From Methylotenera sp. (GTDB taxonomy: Bacteria; Pseudomonadota; Gammaproteobacteria; Burkholderiales; Burkholderiaceae_C), in assembly GCA_021738245.1 (NCBI GenBank), contig JAIPCJ010000018.1:1-43648 (forward strand): DNA of 43,648 nt. Reading direction: 5' to 3'. Under the pieces are notes generated by a model that did not search any database, was not told where the DNA came from, and saw nothing but the letters and a program-made list of their open reading frames with translations. Made by a program: the position numbers and the translations under genes. Positions within the stretch are counted from its first letter, which is position 1. Every line of letters starts with the position of its first letter. Below are positions 1 through 8,048 of this stretch, one piece after another.

Positions 1-650
1 AGCGCGGGCGAGGGGTCGGTCGTCAGCAGCTTGCGCGCCTTGGCCAGGCGCGAGAAGGCCTGCAGGGCGGGCTGGAGCTGCGCCTCGCCGCCGCCGAGGG
101 CATGGGCTGCCGCGAGCACGGCGGCATTGGCCTGCGCCGCGCGACCCACTGCGCCGATCATGGTGCGCGGCTGCGCGGCGAAAAGCGCCTTCCAGCTGCG
201 CGGGACGTCTTTCATCAGCCGCTTGTTGACCGCAAACGCAATGGTGCCGGTGTAGGCCAGCGCCCAGTGACCGTCGGCGTCCTTGGCCCAGTCGGGCACC
301 TCGGCCCAGGTGCTGGGCTTGTAGGCCCGGGTCAGGCCGCGGGCCTTGGCGATGGCGCCGAACTCGAAGCCCACGTCACCGATGTCAATGCTGGCGTTCG
401 CGCGCTCAGCTTCCATCTTGGCGATCTGCTCGGCGCTGCTCATGTCGGTGTCGACATGAGCCAGGCCGTACAGGCGCTGCAGGTCGGCCCAGGTGGCGCG
501 CCAGTTGGCCCAGTCGTCCGGCATGCCGACGCTGGCGATGCGGCCTTCGGCACGGGCTGCTTCGATGAGGCTCGCCGGCTGGGCCCGCGCGAGGGGCGAC
601 AGGGCACCCAGGGCCAGCAGCAGACGGCGACGTGGCAGGCAGAGGTTCAT
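1..650 (-). CDS. ABC transporter periplasmic substrate-binding protein (3' end outside window)
   Basis: Reading from the ATG at 650 gives MNLCLPRRRLLLALGALSPLARAQ, an export signal with three arginines before the hydrophobic stretch, then about 190 residues that run off the window edge. Segments such as IDIGDVGFEFGAIAKA and TGTIAFAVNKRL resemble the AfuA/PhnS-like class of periplasmic binding proteins, used for iron, polyamines, 2-aminoethylphosphonate and similar small solutes. It starts 7 bp after the stop of the PhoD-like phosphatase, so the two are probably co-transcribed with the receptor upstream, and transporter permease and ATPase genes are expected beyond base 1. Family is fairly sure; substrate is unknown, and a product released by the phosphatase is my inference. 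Confidence 0.8.
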   Translation of the reverse strand, partial: MNLCLPRRRLLLALGALSPLARAQPASLIEAARAEGRIASVGMPDDWANWRATWADLQRLYGLAHVDTDMSSAEQIAKMEAERANASIDIGDVGFEFGAIAKARGLTRAYKPSTWAEVPDWAKDADGHWALAYTGTIAFAVNKRLMKDVPRSWKALFAAQPRTMIGAVGRAAQANAAVLAAAHALGGGEAQLQPALQAFSRLAKARKLLTTDPSPA

Positions 651-657
651 GCAGGTC

Positions 658-1800
658 TCAGGCTTTCGGGAAGCGGAGTTGGTCGAGGGTCAGTCGGTGC
701 TGCAGCCGTGTGTCGCCCTTCAGGTCGCGAATGCTCAGCTGCACGCTGGGAACGGGCAGGGAGAAGTCCAGGTCGACGAGGCCGAAGTTGACATCCGCAT
801 AGACGGCGCCCACACGCCGCGCATTCGGGGTCGGGATGTCCCAGACCTCGGTCAGGCCGCTGGAGGTGAGATCCCACAGCGGGTAACCGCCGGGGACGTC
901 CCAGCGCGACAGGTCGGCGTAGTGCATGTCGCCGCTGATGACGATCACCCCTTCGGCGCGCTTCTCGCGGATCAGGTCCAGCAGGCGCTGGCGTTCGCGC
1001 GGGAAGTTGTTCCAGCCTTCCCAGCCGGTGCCCTCCGCCGCGAACTGCACGCTGGACACGAGCAGGCGCACATCGGCTGGCTCCGCCAGACGCTCGGCCA
1101 GCCACGCCCATTGGGCCTCGCCCAGCAGCGTGGCAGCCGGGTCGTTGTTGGGCACATACCAGCCCTTCATCGGCCCGCCGCCCAGCTTGGCCTTGGCGAC
1201 CATGGCGGCGTAGCCCTGGCGCAGTTCGGGGTCGGCCACCAGCGCGCTGCGGTTGAAGCGCAGGTCGAGCATCAGCACCTGCACCGCGCGGCCCGCGCGC
1301 TCGATGCGCCAGGCCTCGTAGATGCCGGGGCGGCTGCGCCGGGGAGAGTCCGCCGGCTCACCCCATTCATCGCAGAACAGCTGCTGCGACAGGCGCTTGA
1401 GCGGGTATTCGCCGCCGACGTCGTCATCGCCGAAGTCATGGTCGTCCCAGATCGCGAGATGCGGCACGTCGCGCCGGAAGGCCTGCAGCGCCTCGACCCG
1501 GCGGAACTCCTCGTAGCGGCGGCGCAAGGTGTCTGCATCGCGCGCATCGGCGTAGAGGTTGTCGCCGAGGAAGAGGAAGAGGTCGGGCCGCGCGGCCCGC
1601 ACCGTGGCCCAGATGGGCTGAGGTTTGGACTGCTTGGCACATGAGCCGAACGCGATGCGCAGGTGCGGGCCCTGTGCGCGCTCGGCGGCGGGCGTCAGCA
1701 CCAGCGGGCGCGAACCCGCCTGTGCATTCACACCCGCCGCGGCCAGGCCGGCGGCCAGCACGAGCTGGCGCCGGTCGAGCTGAACAGGCGCCGTGCTCAT
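658..1800 (-). CDS. PhoD-like alkaline phosphatase/phosphodiesterase, exported
   Basis: A 380-residue metallophosphatase of the PhoD/alkaline phosphatase D class. The N-terminus has twin arginines (DRRQLVLAAGLAAAG) consistent with Tat export, usual for this metal-loaded family. Metal-site motifs are visible: GSCAKQ, FLGDNLYAD, WDDHDFGDDD and SGDMHYAD. Such enzymes cleave phosphomonoesters or phosphodiesters in the periplasm. Its ATG (1800-1798) overlaps the TGA of the upstream TonB-dependent receptor by one base, so translation is probably coupled, and a solute-binding protein follows 7 bp later. The order receptor, phosphatase, binding protein suggests that a phosphorylated compound enters through the outer membrane and is cleaved before uptake. 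The substrate cannot be read from sequence. Confidence 0.88.
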   Translation of the reverse strand: MSTAPVQLDRRQLVLAAGLAAAGVNAQAGSRPLVLTPAAERAQGPHLRIAFGSCAKQSKPQPIWATVRAARPDLFLFLGDNLYADARDADTLRRRYEEFRRVEALQAFRRDVPHLAIWDDHDFGDDDVGGEYPLKRLSQQLFCDEWGEPADSPRRSRPGIYEAWRIERAGRAVQVLMLDLRFNRSALVADPELRQGYAAMVAKAKLGGGPMKGWYVPNNDPAATLLGEAQWAWLAERLAEPADVRLLVSSVQFAAEGTGWEGWNNFPRERQRLLDLIREKRAEGVIVISGDMHYADLSRWDVPGGYPLWDLTSSGLTEVWDIPTPNARRVGAVYADVNFGLVDLDFSLPVPSVQLSIRDLKGDTRLQHRLTLDQLRFPKA

Positions 1801-4052
1801 CAGAGCTTGCCCGTGAACGTGATGAAGTACTGGCGCGGTGCGCCGGTGAGCAGCGTCTGGTTGGTGCCGGTCGGGTCGCTGTTGATGAAGCCGTTGCTGC
1901 CGACCGTGGAGATGTACTTCTTGTTGGTCAGGTTGGTCACGCCAACCTGCACGCTGCCTTCGGACAGGAACCCCAGCCCCTTGGCGCGCAGGCCGCCGCT
2001 GAGGTTGAACAGCACCCGGCCGTCCACCGACGCGTCGTTGAGGTAGCTGTAGTAGCGCTTGGACATGTAATCGGCACCCAGGTTGCCGAACCAGCTGCCG
2101 TCGTCGTAGCTCAGGATGCTCTTGACCATCTGGTCCGGTGCGTCCACCACATGCTTGCCGGCGATGGCGACTGTGGTGGTCTGGTTGTTGGCGTCCTTGG
2201 TGACGACGTTGTCCTGGTAGGTCGAGCGGCTCAGGCTCAGGCTGTTGTACCAGCTGATCCCCGGCATGAGGCGCAACGACAGCGCAGCCTCCAGACCCTT
2301 GGTGCGCACGCCGCCCACGTTGCTCAGCACGGTGGGGTTGCCCTGGATACCGGAGCCTTGGGTCACACCCAGCAGTCGGTCCTTGAAGTTGACGAGGTAG
2401 GCCGTGACGGCAGCCTCGTACAGCTTGGACGTGGTGCGCCAGCCAGCCTCGAAGTTGGTGGACGTCTCGGGCCGCAGCGAGCCCTTGATGGCGTCAAAGC
2501 CCGCCTGCGTCGTCGCGAAGGGCGTGGTGCCCGTGGCCGCACCTTGGTAGGCGCGCATGTTCCTGGAGACGCTGGTGAACAGCTCGTCGGTACGGCTGAG
2601 CTGGTAGTTCAGGCCGACCTGCGGCAGGAAGCCCTTGCTGGCGGTGATGCTGCCGGCAGGGCCGGTGCCGACCTGGCGGTTGGCGTCGATCTTGGCGCGC
2701 AGCGACTTGAAGCCGGCCCCCAGTGTCAGGTCAGGCGCAATCGCGACCGTGTCCGACAGCGAGAACTGGTCGGTCTTGGTCGTGAACGCGTACTGCCACT
2801 GGGTGAAGAACGGGTTGCTCGGAAAGTCGTAGGGGCTGGGCACGGCGCTGGGCGAGGTGGCGTAGAAGCGGCGGGCCTGATCGAAGTCGTTGTTCTCATG
2901 CCAGACCGAGGCACGCAGCTGGTGGCCGGCGATGTCGTAGTCGAGCGTGGCGCTCAGGCCGTTGCGCTTGATCGCGTACTCGGTGGTGCGCAAGGCGATC
3001 GGCGTGCCATCAGGCGAGGCGGTGTACGGCGTGAACCACAGGCCCCGGCCGTCGTTCTTGTGGTGGTAGACGGTGGTCTTCAGGCGCAGGCTGTCGGCCA
3101 GCTTGGCGTCGAGCGTCACGCCGGCCAGCGTGTCCTTGCGCAGGCCGGAGCCGGCGTAGTAGGCGTCATCGCACTGCGCGACGTAGGTGCTGCCGTTGTT
3201 GCCGCACAGCGTGTTGGCGGCCTTCACGGCGGCAGCGAAATCCGGGTAGAAGTTGTCCCAGTTGTAGCCGAGGCGGTTGATCATCTCCAGCGACATGTCC
3301 TGGTAGTCGATCTCGCGGCGGTTGGAGGTGTTCAGGAAGGCCGACAGGCGGTTCTCGCCGAAGTCCTTCACGTACTTCAGGTTGACCTGCTCCTGGCGCT
3401 GCTGGCCCTCACCACGCCACTTGTCGGCCACTTGGCGGGTGTAGCTCAGGTAGACGGCGCCCAGCTCGGAGCTGCCGCTGTCCAGGCGCAGGAAGGTGCG
3501 GCTGTTGCTGTCGCTGCCCAGGGTCTGCGAGGCCTGCAGGCCGAAGGCCTTGGCGGGGTCGGCCGAGAAGAACTGCAGCGTGCCGCCCAGGTTGCTGGAG
3601 GAGGGCGTATCGAGCGCGCCCGTGCCCTGCGACAGCTCGGCCCGGGCCACGTTCTCGCTGGAGATCGCGCGGCTGATGTGCAGGCCGTTGAGGTTGCCGT
3701 AGCTCATGTCGCCAAGCGGCACGCCGTCGAGCGTGAAGCCGAGCTGGTTCTGCGAGAAGGCGCGCACCGTGAAGCGCGTGGACCACTCGTAGTTGCCGAG
3801 CGGATCGGCCGACTGGAAGTTCACGCCCGGCAGGCGCGAGACCGTGGCCAGCGGGCTCTGGCCGGCGGCAGCGGCGGCCTCGAAATCGGCCTTGGTCAGA
3901 CCCTGCACCGAGCGGATCTGGCCGCGCCCGAGGGTGACGGTGACGCGTTCGAGTTCCTGGGTGTCGGTGGTCTGTGCCAGCGCCGGCGCGGCAGCGAAGG
4001 CCAGGGCGAGCAGGGTGGCAACGGGGGTCAGGGCGTGAACGGCTGTACGCAT
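1800..4052 (-). CDS. TonB-dependent outer-membrane receptor
   Basis: A 750-residue outer-membrane receptor. I place the start at 4052 (MRTAVHALTPVATLL) because a clean signal peptide ending ALAQ begins there; the frame extends 57 codons further upstream but that part is cysteine- and arginine-rich and unlike a leader. After the signal comes a plug domain (about 30-170, with FTVRAFSQNQLGFTLDGVPL and a TGALDTPSSSNLGGT region), then a long aromatic-rich beta-barrel with alternating strands and ending in the expected aromatic/hydrophobic C-terminus (FITFTGKL). These receptors import scarce ligands using TonB energy. Its stop overlaps the start of the PhoD-like phosphatase, and a DeoR-type regulator is divergent. 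Ligand unknown; a phosphoester or metal complex are both possible. Confidence 0.92.
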   Translation of the reverse strand: MRTAVHALTPVATLLALAFAAAPALAQTTDTQELERVTVTLGRGQIRSVQGLTKADFEAAAAAGQSPLATVSRLPGVNFQSADPLGNYEWSTRFTVRAFSQNQLGFTLDGVPLGDMSYGNLNGLHISRAISSENVARAELSQGTGALDTPSSSNLGGTLQFFSADPAKAFGLQASQTLGSDSNSRTFLRLDSGSSELGAVYLSYTRQVADKWRGEGQQRQEQVNLKYVKDFGENRLSAFLNTSNRREIDYQDMSLEMINRLGYNWDNFYPDFAAAVKAANTLCGNNGSTYVAQCDDAYYAGSGLRKDTLAGVTLDAKLADSLRLKTTVYHHKNDGRGLWFTPYTASPDGTPIALRTTEYAIKRNGLSATLDYDIAGHQLRASVWHENNDFDQARRFYATSPSAVPSPYDFPSNPFFTQWQYAFTTKTDQFSLSDTVAIAPDLTLGAGFKSLRAKIDANRQVGTGPAGSITASKGFLPQVGLNYQLSRTDELFTSVSRNMRAYQGAATGTTPFATTQAGFDAIKGSLRPETSTNFEAGWRTTSKLYEAAVTAYLVNFKDRLLGVTQGSGIQGNPTVLSNVGGVRTKGLEAALSLRLMPGISWYNSLSLSRSTYQDNVVTKDANNQTTTVAIAGKHVVDAPDQMVKSILSYDDGSWFGNLGADYMSKRYYSYLNDASVDGRVLFNLSGGLRAKGLGFLSEGSVQVGVTNLTNKKYISTVGSNGFINSDPTGTNQTLLTGAPRQYFITFTGKL

Positions 4053-4125
4053 GATGTGTGGAGGCTTGGAGTGACGGGGCAGCGCGTGCGGTGCATCGGC
4101 TGCGGCGTGGTGAACGGGCCGCAAT

Positions 4126-4171
4126 GTCACAAAAGTCCACGACAGTTCAACGACACAACGGTGTCTGTGAC
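4126..4171. promoter_or_regulatory. candidate operator in receptor/DeoR divergent promoter
   Basis: The 219-bp gap between the divergent receptor (start 4052) and DeoR-type regulator (start 4272) contains GTCACA at 4126-4131 and its complement TGTGAC at 4166-4171. Inside that pair is a tighter inverted repeat, GACAC-AACG-GTGTC, at 4152-4165. DeoR-family repressors commonly bind repeated sites in such divergent regions. Binding by the neighbouring regulator is inference; a 5-bp repeat alone can arise by chance. Confidence 0.35.
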
Positions 4172-4271
4172 CTGATGTCCACAATTTTCCACACCGGTCC
4201 ACGCATTCACACAAACGCCACAAGCGCCTGCTCCACTCGGCGCCGTTTGTTCACCCCGGACCGTCCTGCCC

Positions 4272-5063
4272 ATGTGGGTTGCTGAACGCCATCGCCGCAT
4301 CCTCGAACTGCTCAGCTCGCACCAGGGCCTGACCACGGAACGCTTCGCCGACATGCTCGGCGTGTCGCGGGAGACGGTGCGTCGTGACCTCATCGAACTG
4401 GAGCGAGGCGGGCAATTGGCGCGCGTGCATGGCGGCGCCGTCGCCGCGGTGGGTGGCGGGCCGGAGCCGGCGTATGCCGAGCGCACCGCACTGCACCAGG
4501 CCGAAAAGCGCCAGATCGCCACGCTGGCCGCGGCCTTGATGCAGCCTGGGCAGGTTTGCTTCATGGACGCGGGCTCCACCACCTTGGCGCTTGCCAAGGA
4601 GCTGGCTGCGAGAGAGGGGCTGGTCATCATCACCAATTCGCTCGAGGCGGGCCGGGTGCTGGCCAGCCAACGCCAGCACGAGGTGCGGCTGCTGGGCGGG
4701 CGGCTCGAAGACGATGTGCCCGCCACCTACGGCGAGCAGACGCTGACCGAGATCAACCGGCTGCAGGTGGACTGGGCCTTCGTGTCACCCGTCAGCTTTG
4801 ATGCCGTCAACGGCGCGATGGACTACCAATGGCATGAGGCCACGGTCGCGCGCGCGATGCTCGGGCGTGCGAGGCAGCGTGTGGTGCTGGCTGATGCCAG
4901 CAAGCTGGGCCAGGCCAGCCGCATCCAGATTTGCCCGCCCGCCGAGGTGGACCTGCTGGTAACCGATACCAGCGCCGCAGCCGCGCTGCTGGCGACACTG
5001 CAGACGGCGGGCGTGGGGCGCTGCCTTCAGCCGGCCACCGCCGTGGCAGTCGCCGCGGCGTGA
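4272..5063 (+). CDS. DeoR/GlpR-family transcriptional regulator
   Basis: A 263-residue regulator. Residues about 4-57 form the DeoR helix-turn-helix (ERHRRILELL, LTTERFADMLGVSRETVRRDL, then the wing with GGQLARVHGGA). Residues about 75-235 are the DeoRC effector domain, with FMDAGSTTLALA, IITNSLEAG and VVLADASKLG. Members usually repress transport or catabolic genes and are released by a sugar phosphate or similar phosphorylated metabolite. That fits its divergent position against a receptor-phosphatase-binding-protein unit and supports a phosphorylated ligand, but the link is contextual. It runs convergently into the next minus-strand gene with a 22-bp gap. The C-terminus is an alanine/valine-rich tail of no evident function. 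Confidence 0.9.
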   Translation: MWVAERHRRILELLSSHQGLTTERFADMLGVSRETVRRDLIELERGGQLARVHGGAVAAVGGGPEPAYAERTALHQAEKRQIATLAAALMQPGQVCFMDAGSTTLALAKELAAREGLVIITNSLEAGRVLASQRQHEVRLLGGRLEDDVPATYGEQTLTEINRLQVDWAFVSPVSFDAVNGAMDYQWHEATVARAMLGRARQRVVLADASKLGQASRIQICPPAEVDLLVTDTSAAAALLATLQTAGVGRCLQPATAVAVAAA

Positions 5064-5085
5064 ACCTCGCGTTGGCGCGCAGGTT

Positions 5086-6609
5086 TCACCACTTGCAACC
5101 CTTGCCGCGCGCGGCATCCACGGCGAGCGGGATGGCGGCCAGGATGCCCGCGTTCGCATAGGCCTTGCGGCAGTCCTTGTTGGCTGCGTCTTGGAGAGAC
5201 TGCTCCAGCTTCGATTTGCGCTCAGGCGGCTGGGGCAACAGCTCGACGAGACCGGGGCCGCGGCGGGCGGCGATGTCGCCACTGCGGGGCAGCGACAGGT
5301 TCAGCGGCGCGCGCGGGGCGCTGGCCGATGCCGACGGGGGCACGGCGACATCGGCGCCCAGGCGCGAGCCGGCATCCGGCGAGCCCGCGGAGGCTTTCGC
5401 GGCCGCGGACGGGTCGGCCGTCGGATCGCCTCGCGCCGGCCCGGCAGGGGCGCTGACCTGGCCGGGCAGCGCAGTCGACAACTCGGGCAGGGCCGTGCTG
5501 GACGGGGTTGCCAGGTTGGCGCGTGGGCTGGCTGCGGGCTGCAGCGGTGTCACGCTGCCGGCGCTATCGGCCGACTCCAGGCGGCGCACGGGCGACGGCA
5601 GGTCCTGGCTGCCGGCCAGGGCGCTGGCTGACGTGGTGGCTGACGACGTGCTGGGCGCGCGCAGGTCACTGGCGCGGCTCAGTGGCGTGACGGTGCCTGT
5701 GGTCGCCGCGTTGTCCAGCCGCTGCACGGCCGAAGGCAGCGGCGAGCTGTTCGGCAGGGCCTCGACCGCCGCGCGGGGGGCGGCCCGCAGCTCAGCCGGG
5801 CGGGGCAGGGCCGCTGCGGCATTCGGCGTGGCGGGGGCTTCCAGGCGTTGTACGGTGGCCGGCAGATCGGCCGTGGGCGTTGCGGCGGGCGCCGGGGCCG
5901 GCAAGGCGCGCAGATCGTTCGGGCGCGGCAGGGTGGCCGTGCGGTCGGGCGAGGGCGCGGCATCCAGGCGGCTGACCGGCGCTGGCAGCTCGGCCTGCAG
6001 GCTGGGCACTTGCACCGGTGGCGCGGGCGTGCGCAGGCTGTCCGGGCTCGGCAGGGGCGTGGCCTTGGCGTCCTGGCGCGATTCGAGGCGGCCCACGGCG
6101 GCGGGCAGGTCGGCGCTGGGCTCGGTCAGGGGCGTGGTGCGTGCGGCCGGCTTGGCGAGGCTTTCACGCTCGATGGGCTTGAAGCCCGGCGGCAGCGCGA
6201 GCGTGGCGGTGCTCGGGGGCGCGTCGGACAGGTCTTCGGTGCGGGCGGCTTCAGGCGCGACCTCTTGCGGATTCCAGCGGCCCAGCGCTGCAGCGCCCGT
6301 GTCTTGCGTCGTCGGCGCCTCCGGCCGAAGCTGGCCACCCTGGCGCTGTGGATCACCGCTGCCGGGCGCACCGTTGTCTCGCCATTCGGGGTTGGGCTCG
6401 CCCGGCGGTGCGCCGGGTTCGCCGCCGCTGCGGCCGGTCAGCTTGACGGTCAGGCTGCCCCACACGCCTTCGCCCGGCGCCGCCGTGCCGGTGGCATTGC
6501 CGAACACCAGCACCAACCACACGTGCAGCAGCACCGCCAGCAGCAAGGCGCGCTGCATCTGACGCGGATCGGCGGGCGGGCGACGTGGGAGGGCGAGGGC
6601 GGCAGGCAC
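5086..6609 (-). CDS. Membrane-anchored proline-rich repeat protein of unknown function
   Basis: About 507 residues; family not recognised. A GTG at 6609 opens the frame; the ATG at 6558 (MQRALLLAVLLHVWLVLVFG) is a good alternative because the single membrane segment begins there. After the anchor lies a long Pro/Ala/Ser-rich region containing five imperfect repeats of about 40 residues, each with a core like LPAxVxRLE followed by PLPRPxxLRA (roughly residues 165-375). The end is different: a compact, charged segment of about 50 residues with two cysteines (NKDCRKAY and GKGCKW), probably a small folded periplasmic domain. The layout (anchor, stiff proline-rich spacer, small C-terminal domain) recalls TonB and other envelope-spanning proteins, but I see no TonB C-terminal signature. 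Codon use matches its neighbours. Confidence 0.75.
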   Translation of the reverse strand: MPAALALPRRPPADPRQMQRALLLAVLLHVWLVLVFGNATGTAAPGEGVWGSLTVKLTGRSGGEPGAPPGEPNPEWRDNGAPGSGDPQRQGGQLRPEAPTTQDTGAAALGRWNPQEVAPEAARTEDLSDAPPSTATLALPPGFKPIERESLAKPAARTTPLTEPSADLPAAVGRLESRQDAKATPLPSPDSLRTPAPPVQVPSLQAELPAPVSRLDAAPSPDRTATLPRPNDLRALPAPAPAATPTADLPATVQRLEAPATPNAAAALPRPAELRAAPRAAVEALPNSSPLPSAVQRLDNAATTGTVTPLSRASDLRAPSTSSATTSASALAGSQDLPSPVRRLESADSAGSVTPLQPAASPRANLATPSSTALPELSTALPGQVSAPAGPARGDPTADPSAAAKASAGSPDAGSRLGADVAVPPSASASAPRAPLNLSLPRSGDIAARRGPGLVELLPQPPERKSKLEQSLQDAANKDCRKAYANAGILAAIPLAVDAARGKGCKW

Positions 6610-6680
6610 GGCGGCGTGATTGTGTCCCGGCGCCGCGGTCGGTCTGTTACTGAAGGCCCCGGGGGCGGCCCGGGCTCAGC

Positions 6681-7967
6681 TCAGGCGCGCGCGGGCGAGC
6701 TCCAGAGATCGTCCAGATGCGTGAAGCCCCAATCCTCGGGCGGCTCTCGGCCCACGATGACATCTTTCTCGGCCGGGTGGGCGAGGTCGAGCAGCTGCAC
6801 CGGGATGGGCAGACTGGACTTGGTCGAGTAGAAGACCTTCACCCGCGGCTTCACCAGGGAGGTCTCGTTCTGCTCGATCACCACGGCCAGCCGGCCCGAC
6901 TGCAGCCGCACCAGCGTGCCGGTCGGGTAGATGCCGACGCTGCGCAGGAAGGCCTGGAAGACGGTGGGGTCGAAGTGGCCCTTCCATTGCGCCATGCGCT
7001 GCAACGAGCCGGCCGGGTCCCAGGCGTTGCGGTAGGGGCGGCTGGAAGTGATGGCGTCGTAGACGTCGCAAATGGCGCCCATGCGGGCCATCAGGCTGAT
7101 CTGCTCGCCAGCCAGGCGGTGGGGGTAGCCGCTGCCGTCGAACTTCTCGTGGTGGTGCAAGGTCACATCCAGCGCCGAGGCGGGCACCTGGGTGCCGCCC
7201 TTGAGCAGCTCGTAGCCGTGCTCCGGGTGGGTCTTCATCACGCGGAACTCATCGTCGGTGAGCGAGCCGGGCTTGTTCAGCACCTCCAGCGGCATCTGCA
7301 TCTTGCCGATGTCGTGCAGCAAGCCCGCCAGGCCGGCCTCGCGCACCTCGTCTTCCGTCAGCCCGAGCTGGCGGGCCAGGCCGATCATGAGCGCGCACAC
7401 CGCCACGGAATGCATGTAGGTGTAGTCGTCGCGGCTCTTGAGGCGGGCCAGGCTCACGAAAGCCGAGGGGTTGCGCGCCAGCGAGCTGGCGACCTCTTCC
7501 ACGACCGGGTGGCAGAGGTCGGTGTTCACCGTCTTGCCCAGCCGGGCTTCGGCAAACAGGGCCATCACGGCCTGCTTGGAGCGGTTCAGCGCCTGCGTGG
7601 CGCGCTCGATTTCCGACTCCATGCTCTCGCGGGCCGGGGCCGGGGCCGGGGTCGGGGTCGGGGCCGTCCAGGCCGACCTCGCGGGGGTGGGCGCGGGTGG
7701 CTGTGGGTCAGCCGCCGTGACGATGGGCGCCGCTGGGGGCGAAGGCGGCACCGCAGGCATGGGCGCCGTGGCCGCTGCGTCGACGTCGCTGCCCTTGCTG
7801 ATGTCGATCCAGACCGCCGGCACGCGACTGGCCTGCAAGGCCGCCAGGTCGGCCGGGTCGTTCAGCACGAACTTGGTCTTCCAGAATGGATGCGACAGCC
7901 ACGGCCCGTCCAGCGACTGCAGATACATCCCGAGCGTCACCTCGGAGGTCGAGATCTTCTTCAGCAT
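6681..7967 (-). CDS. HD-GYP domain cyclic-di-GMP phosphodiesterase with DUF3391
   Basis: A 428-residue protein. Residues 1-65 (KISTSEVTLGMYLQSLDG, FVLNDPADLAALQAS, VWIDISKG) match the DUF3391 domain found before many HD-GYP enzymes. A proline/alanine/threonine linker (about 70-115) follows, then the HD-GYP domain with HD at 218-219 (LLHDIGK), HPEHGYELL, and HHEKFDGSGYP with GYP at 280-282. These enzymes bind metal and hydrolyse c-di-GMP, shifting cells between sessile and motile states. The GYP-type residues are intact, so activity is expected. The linker is encoded by a hexanucleotide repeat (see separate entry). It stands alone between two unrelated genes, with 71 bp to the downstream repeat-protein gene. 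Confidence 0.93.
   Translation of the reverse strand: MLKKISTSEVTLGMYLQSLDGPWLSHPFWKTKFVLNDPADLAALQASRVPAVWIDISKGSDVDAAATAPMPAVPPSPPAAPIVTAADPQPPAPTPARSAWTAPTPTPAPAPARESMESEIERATQALNRSKQAVMALFAEARLGKTVNTDLCHPVVEEVASSLARNPSAFVSLARLKSRDDYTYMHSVAVCALMIGLARQLGLTEDEVREAGLAGLLHDIGKMQMPLEVLNKPGSLTDDEFRVMKTHPEHGYELLKGGTQVPASALDVTLHHHEKFDGSGYPHRLAGEQISLMARMGAICDVYDAITSSRPYRNAWDPAGSLQRMAQWKGHFDPTVFQAFLRSVGIYPTGTLVRLQSGRLAVVIEQNETSLVKPRVKVFYSTKSSLPIPVQLLDLAHPAEKDVIVGREPPEDWGFTHLDDLWSSPARA
7632..7667. repeat. GGGGCC-type hexanucleotide repeat inside HD-GYP gene
   Basis: About six tandem 6-bp units, three reading GCCGGG and two GTCGGG with partial units at the edges, lie within the linker of the HD-GYP gene. 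They encode alternating Pro-Ala and Pro-Thr pairs. Since the unit is a multiple of three, gain or loss of copies would lengthen or shorten the linker without a frameshift. Confidence 0.8.
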
Positions 7968-8048
7968 GGTGAGTCATCAAGCACAGGCCCGAGTATCTGC
8001 CCGCAGGGGCAGGGCGGTTGTGACGCAATTGGCGCCAGCCCCGCCGCT

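Noticed and set aside
2488-2500. TTGATGGCGTCAA as a further Fnr box
   Set aside because: Spacer is five, not six bases, and it lies within the receptor coding sequence.
1641-4175. Open frame of 844 codons on the plus strand opposite the receptor
   Set aside because: Receptor signal peptide, plug and barrel are clear on the other strand; the shadow has no motifs.
7632-7667. Tandem repeat considered as a CRISPR or regulatory array
   Set aside because: 6-bp units without spacers, inside a coding linker.
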